DNA from: Halorientalis regularis
GTDB taxonomy: Archaea; Halobacteriota; Halobacteria; Halobacteriales; Haloarculaceae
Reading direction: 5' to 3'
DNA length: 64,000 bases
Assembly: GCF_023698535.1 (NCBI RefSeq)
Contig: NZ_JALJCL010000008.1
Location: forward strand, 124,001 to 188,000
The translations under genes were made by a program, and so were the position numbers. Positions 61,857-64,000 of the stretch are shown here, in pieces. Below the pieces are notes generated by a model. That model ran no database searches. It saw only the letters and a list, made by a program, of their open reading frames with translations, and had not been told where the DNA came from. Position 1 is the first letter of the stretch. Each line of letters begins with the position of its first letter.

Positions 61857-64000
61857 TGGCTGGACACGACTACATCGACGCCGCGGACACCGCCCTCGAG
61901 GAGACCTACCAGGAGCCGATGAGTCTCGGCGAGTACGTCGACCTCGTGCTGGAGAAGCCCCAGCTGGCCTCCCACGCCTCGAAGTACCTGCTGTCGGCCA
62001 TCGAGGCCGCCGGCACGCGGGCGGTGATCGAAGAGGGCGAGGAGAAGGAGCGTTACCGCTTTTTCGACGACCCGCACAACGACGGCGAGCACGCCATCCT
62101 CGGGAACACGGACACGCTCAACCGGTTCGTCGACGACCTGCGCTCCATCGCGGCGTCGCGTGGCAAAGACGAGAAGATAATCTGGCTCGACGGACCGACC
62201 GCCACGGGCAAGTCAGAGCTCAAACGGTGTCTCATCAACGGGCTCCGCGAGTACTCCAAGACCGACGATGGCCGGCGCTACACCGTCGAGTGGAACGTCG
62301 CCGGAGCTGGGGGGAGCGGCTCCTCGGGTATGACCTACGGCGACCAGCCGATTAGCGACGAGGACGACTGGTACGAGAGCCCCGTCCAATCCCATCCGCT
62401 GACTGTGTTCCCCGAGGAGGTCCGGGCCGACCTGATCGCGGAGATCAACGACCGCCTCGACGACCACGTCCAGATCCGGGTCGAGGGCGACCTCGATCCG
62501 TTCTGCCGGGAGGCCTACGAGTTCCTCGAAGAGCAGTACCGCCGTCAGGAGATCGAGGACCTGTTCTCGGCGGTGACCGACCCCACACACCTCCGGATCA
62601 AGAACTTCGTCGTCGACGTGGGTCGGGGCATCGGCGTCCTCCACAGCGAGGACGACGGGTCGCCAAAGGAACGCCTCGTGGGGTCGTGGATGGCCGGCAT
62701 GCTCCGGGAACTGGACTCCCGGGGCCGGAAGAACCCGCAGGCGTTCAGCTACGACGGCGTCCTCTCGCAGGGCAACGGCCTGCTGACCATCGTCGAGGAC
62801 GCCGCCCAGCACGCCGACCTGCTCCAGAAACTCCTGAACGTCCCCGACGAGGGGAAGGTGAAGCTGGACAAGGGCATCGGGATGGACATCGACACCCAGA
62901 TGATCATCATCTCGAACCCCGACCTCGAAGCCAGGCTCAACCAGCACGCCGACCGCGAGGGCCAGGACCCGCTGAAGGCGCTGAAGCGCCGCCTCGACAA
63001 ACACGAGTTCACGTACCTGACGAACCTCTCGCTGGAGGCCCAGCTCCTGCGGCGAGAGTTGACCAACGAGACCGAGGTCTGGACCGCCCAGTCCTGGGAC
63101 GAACTCGAGTCGTGGATTCGCGAGCCTCTGCACATCCACGTCCGGGACTCAGACGCCGAGGTCAACGAGAAGGAACTGGCCCCCCACGCCATCGAGGCCG
63201 CGGGGCTGTACGCCGTCGTCACGCGACTCGACGACGAGGACGTGCCCAACGGCCTCGACCTCGTGGACAAGGCCATGCTGTTCGACCGGGGCTACCTGCA
63301 GGAAGGCGACGAGCGCATCGAGATGGACGACTTCGAGTGGGACGACAGCGCCGACGACGGCGAGGGCGGTATCCCCGTGACCTACACGCGGGACGTGATC
63401 GCGGACCTGCTCCACGTCGAACAGGACCGCTATCACGCGGACCTGCCCGTCGAACACGTCATCATGCCCCGGGACATCCTCAACGCGATGGCCGAGGGGC
63501 TGGTCGACGCGCCCGTCTTCTCGGGCAGCGAGCGCGTCGAGTTCGAGAACCAGGTGGTCGCCGTGAAGAATCACGTGTTCAGCCAGCAGGAAGACGACGT
63601 CCTCCGGGCGATCATGCATGACAAGCGGGTCGACGAGGAGACCGTCGAGGAGTACATCGAGCACGTCTACGCCTGGGAGGCCGACGAACAGATCGAGAAC
63701 GAGCGGGGCGAACTCGAAGACCCCGACCCGCTGAAAATGAAAGTCTTCGAGATCGAGCATCTCGGGCGGTTCTCCGAGGACAACTACGACGGCGGCGAGG
63801 ATCCGGACGACGCCGTCGAGGAGTTCCGGACGAACAAGATCATCACCGCCCTCAACCGCCACGCCTGGCACAACCGCGACGAGGAGTTCCAGATCTCCGA
63901 CGTGAATCCCAAGGAGATTCCCGTCATCAAGTCGGTGCTGGGCACCCACGACTGGGAGGACGTACGGCGGACCTACGAGGACTTCGACCCCCGACAGTGG
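61856..64000 (+). CDS. PrkA-like AAA kinase, second copy (partial)
   Basis: Begins ATGGCTGGACACGAC (MAGHDYIDAADTALEETYQE) and is open to the last base, with 715 codons in view. Walker A is IIWLDGPTATGKSELKRCL near residue 101. A large insert follows with YTVEWNVAGAGGSGSSG. The downstream block PQAFSYDGVLSQGNGLLTIV and ALKRRLDKHEFTYLTNLSLE is of PrkA type. It belongs to the same unit as the copy upstream, and the C-terminus lies outside the window. Confidence 0.88.
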   Translation, partial: MAGHDYIDAADTALEETYQEPMSLGEYVDLVLEKPQLASHASKYLLSAIEAAGTRAVIEEGEEKERYRFFDDPHNDGEHAILGNTDTLNRFVDDLRSIAASRGKDEKIIWLDGPTATGKSELKRCLINGLREYSKTDDGRRYTVEWNVAGAGGSGSSGMTYGDQPISDEDDWYESPVQSHPLTVFPEEVRADLIAEINDRLDDHVQIRVEGDLDPFCREAYEFLEEQYRRQEIEDLFSAVTDPTHLRIKNFVVDVGRGIGVLHSEDDGSPKERLVGSWMAGMLRELDSRGRKNPQAFSYDGVLSQGNGLLTIVEDAAQHADLLQKLLNVPDEGKVKLDKGIGMDIDTQMIIISNPDLEARLNQHADREGQDPLKALKRRLDKHEFTYLTNLSLEAQLLRRELTNETEVWTAQSWDELESWIREPLHIHVRDSDAEVNEKELAPHAIEAAGLYAVVTRLDDEDVPNGLDLVDKAMLFDRGYLQEGDERIEMDDFEWDDSADDGEGGIPVTYTRDVIADLLHVEQDRYHADLPVEHVIMPRDILNAMAEGLVDAPVFSGSERVEFENQVVAVKNHVFSQQEDDVLRAIMHDKRVDEETVEEYIEHVYAWEADEQIENERGELEDPDPLKMKVFEIEHLGRFSEDNYDGGEDPDDAVEEFRTNKIITALNRHAWHNRDEEFQISDVNPKEIPVIKSVLGTHDWEDVRRTYEDFDPRQW

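Overview
The window is chromosomal DNA from a haloarchaeon (class Halobacteria). The signs are GC-rich coding sequence, very acidic predicted proteins, and many genes whose ATG or GTG lies 23-30 bases after a TATA-like box with no room for a Shine-Dalgarno site (leaderless transcripts). It also carries haloarchaeal or archaeal marker families: RNase P component 3, archaeal Elp3, NFACT/RqcH, TbsP, an amphi-Trp protein, UPF0179, riboflavin-type dodecin and paired PrkA kinases. I cannot fix the genus from the sequence alone.

Layout. 0-6.9 kb: end of pyrB, pyrI, a barrel-like protein, a Nudix hydrolase, a DUF7504-like protein, the archaeal RNA-processing pair (COG1325 RNA-binding protein plus RNase P component 3) and a membrane GAF sensor. 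6.9-16.3 kb: rqcH, a three-gene proton-translocating transhydrogenase operon (pntAA-pntAB-pntB), an FAD amine-oxidase-like enzyme and elp3. 16.3-28.3 kb: an S1/OB/DHH protein with degenerate DHH motifs, an NADPH-dependent FMN reductase, a methyltransferase, mutY, a frameshifted lipoprotein gene, a class III aminotransferase, an MgtC/DUF4010 protein, an AI-2E exporter-type protein, a PadR regulator and an amphi-Trp protein. 28.3-40.7 kb: a double-hairpin element, an unlisted 50-residue microprotein, a CoA-transferase, dodecin, an IscA-type protein, a channel remnant, hisD, a 919-residue multidomain protein of unknown role, a Tat-exported hydrolase-like protein without a nucleophile serine, a membrane J-domain protein, a universal stress protein and a PiT phosphate transporter. 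40.7-45.5 kb: a PNPOx-like protein, a second Nudix enzyme, and folD and glyA flanking a polytopic membrane protein (one-carbon metabolism). 45.6-52.8 kb: a CHAT (caspase-like) protease-fold protein, tbsP, a ThiF-like/YcaO protein, a DUF63 membrane protein and an inositol-monophosphatase-family enzyme. 52.8-56.5 kb is the most plastic part: a Tat lipoprotein, a damaged IS6-family element holding a 56-bp double-hairpin insertion, a cluster of palindromes that reuse the 3' end of tRNA-Leu, tRNA-Leu(CAA), and a truncated DUF309 copy next to an intact one. 56.5-64 kb: an aspartoacylase-like protein, a cupin/UPF0179 pair, a lipoprotein and two consecutive PrkA-type kinases; the second runs off the window.

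Most of the window is housekeeping. The best candidates for something undescribed are the stand-alone CHAT protein beside a TrmB-like regulator, the tRNA-Leu-derived palindrome cluster with related double hairpins elsewhere, and the 919-residue duplicated-domain protein. Several microproteins with paired CxxC motifs are scattered through the window.
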